DNA of 13,050 nt from assembly GCA_025936205.1 (NCBI GenBank), contig JAICTU010000250.1:1-13050 (forward strand), read 5' to 3'. Position numbers and translations under genes: made by a program. The notes beneath the pieces are model-generated. The model had not been told where the DNA came from and made no database searches. It was given only the letters and a program-made list of their open reading frames with translations. Positions within the stretch are counted from its first letter, which is position 1. Each line of letters begins with the position of its first letter. Of this stretch, positions 12,361-13,050 are shown piece by piece. The DNA comes from Polyangiaceae bacterium (GTDB lineage Bacteria; Myxococcota; Polyangia; Polyangiales; Polyangiaceae).

Positions 12361-12416
12361 CCTGATCAACCTGCCCTGATCAGGCTGGCCTGATCACGCT
12401 AGCCTGATCACGCTGG
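12361..12416. repeat. Four 14-bp tandem repeats with TGATCA cores
   Basis: Units at 12361, 12375, 12389 and 12403 all start CCTGATCA and end in a variable six-base CTGC/GCTGG/GCTAG-like tail. Each contains the palindrome TGATCA at an exact 14-bp pitch, and the second unit holds the 10-bp palindrome CCTGATCAGG. The CGCTAG that ends the preceding gene (stop TAG) matches the tail of unit three, so the array may have grown from the gene end. It lies between two convergent genes. Confidence 0.9.
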
Positions 12417-12423
12417 ACGGATA

Positions 12424-12442
12424 GCGCGGCTGCTTGCCGCGC
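12424..12442. terminator. Possible bidirectional terminator hairpin
   Basis: GCGCGGC (12424-12430) and GCCGCGC (12436-12442) form a perfect 7-bp GC stem with a TGCTT loop. It is 8 bp past the FHA gene's stop (minus strand) and 63 bp past the small membrane gene's stop. There is no T-run on either side, so intrinsic termination would be weak. Confidence 0.4.
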
Positions 12443-12450
12443 GCGAGCAC

Positions 12451-13050
12451 CTACCCGCGCGACGGATCGATATCGACCACGAGGTGAGTGCGCCCGATCA
12501 CGATCTCGTCTCCATTGACGAGCTCCTGGCGAGCTTGCGACCGAACGAACACGCCGTTTCGTGAGTCGAGATCGGTGAGCAGGATGCTGCCCGCTTGCTC
12601 TTCGACCAGGCAGTGCTGGGCGTCGACGAGCGGGTCATTGCTCAAGATCAGGTCCCCGATCGCGGAGCCCACCTGCAAGGTACTTCCGCGCGCCACCAGG
12701 CACGCCCCGCGCGCGCCGCCAGCCAGCACCTGGACCACGCGGAACGACGAGGGCCAGCGCGGCGACGAATAGAAATAGGTCGGGTGGGGATCCGGCGCGT
12801 CGTCACTCACCGGGTTCTCCTCGATCCGCAGCAACTGGTCGCCGACGATGAACTCCTCCCCGTAGCTCATCACCACCGGCTTCTGGATGCGCAGGAACAC
12901 ACCGTTGAAGCCATCGAGGCGCTCCAGGAACAGGCGCCCCTCGCGGTACTTCAGCGTCGCCTCGCGCGGGTGGCAGAAGGTCTCCCCGGGCAGGGAGATC
13001 TCGCCCCCGCTGCCGATCACCGTGTCGCGCCGACCGACGGCGTAGCGCCC
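12451..13050 (-). CDS. Tandem FHA-domain protein (partial, N-terminus outside window)
   Basis: The frame is open to the right edge, giving the last 199 residues. Two forkhead-associated domains are visible. The first begins at the edge with GRYAVGRRDTVIGSGGEI and includes HPREATLKYREGRLFL and NGVFLRI. The second runs from about SSFRVVQVLAGGARG to the C-terminus, with LQVGSAIGDLILSNDPLVDA, QHCLVEEQAG, TDLDSRNGVFV and LVNGDEIVIG. FHA domains bind phosphothreonine peptides, so the protein probably acts in Ser/Thr kinase signalling, which is abundant in myxobacteria. In the second domain the usual GR before the variable loop is GS, so phosphopeptide binding by that copy may be weakened; the H and SxNG positions are kept. 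A GTG at 13020 is in frame but would cut the first domain, so the true start lies beyond the window. Confidence 0.88.
   Translation of the reverse strand, partial: GRYAVGRRDTVIGSGGEISLPGETFCHPREATLKYREGRLFLERLDGFNGVFLRIQKPVVMSYGEEFIVGDQLLRIEENPVSDDAPDPHPTYFYSSPRWPSSFRVVQVLAGGARGACLVARGSTLQVGSAIGDLILSNDPLVDAQHCLVEEQAGSILLTDLDSRNGVFVRSQARQELVNGDEIVIGRTHLVVDIDPSRG

Noticed and set aside
12145..12369. Minus-strand 74-codon frame overlapping the small membrane protein
   Set aside because: The plus-strand frame has a strong ribosome binding site and a transmembrane helix; this one has neither.

Overview
The window is GC-rich and dense, with short intergenic gaps, several outer-surface-type lipoproteins and a tandem FHA-domain protein. 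This suggests a myxobacterium or relative (Myxococcota, perhaps a Polyangia-like lineage). That is an inference from gene content and style; there is no rRNA or other phylogenetic marker here.

Layout, left to right. Bases 1-131 hold the C-terminal end of an IS4-type transposase, so the window opens inside an insertion sequence whose right end almost touches the stop codon of a TetR regulator (minus strand, 144-752). The regulator is divergent from an FAD-dependent aromatic-type monooxygenase (822-2252), and an AT-rich 69-bp gap with a long imperfect inverted repeat lies between them: a regulator/target pair. Next comes a lipoprotein with about 56 cysteines in C-x3-C-x5-C-x5-C repeats (2325-3737). 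It is convergent with a solitary trpD (anthranilate phosphoribosyltransferase, minus, 3763-4806). Upstream of trpD is a decayed VOC/glyoxalase gene (about 4999-5220). A 928-residue lipoprotein follows (5360-8146): a LamG-like domain, an Ig-like/NEW3-type domain, a long uncharacterised region, and a late CxxCH haem-binding motif.

The most unusual segment is 8151-8823. A perfect 67-bp direct repeat, identical to the last 21 codons plus stop of an aldo/keto reductase gene, occurs at 8151-8217 and again at the true gene end (8757-8823). Between the copies lies about 540 bp holding the C-terminal, PD-(D/E)xK-like half of a DUF4143-type ATPase gene, bracketed by two related palindromic hairpins. 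It looks like the scar or minimal form of an element that entered the 3' end of the reductase gene and restored it.

The right side is mostly minus strand: the aldo/keto reductase (8757-9701), a DUF1554-type lipoprotein (9786-10496), a Gfo/Idh/MocA oxidoreductase (10691-11863) and a tandem FHA-domain protein running off the window (12451-13050). A 65-residue single-pass membrane protein on the plus strand (12163-12360) sits among them. Its upstream region carries a perfect 18-bp palindrome. Just after its stop are four 14-bp tandem repeats, each with a TGATCA core, and a small GC hairpin, all in the gap between convergent genes.

No tRNA, rRNA, CRISPR array or biosynthetic cluster is visible. 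Most genes look like single-gene units; only the TetR/monooxygenase pair has a clear functional link.
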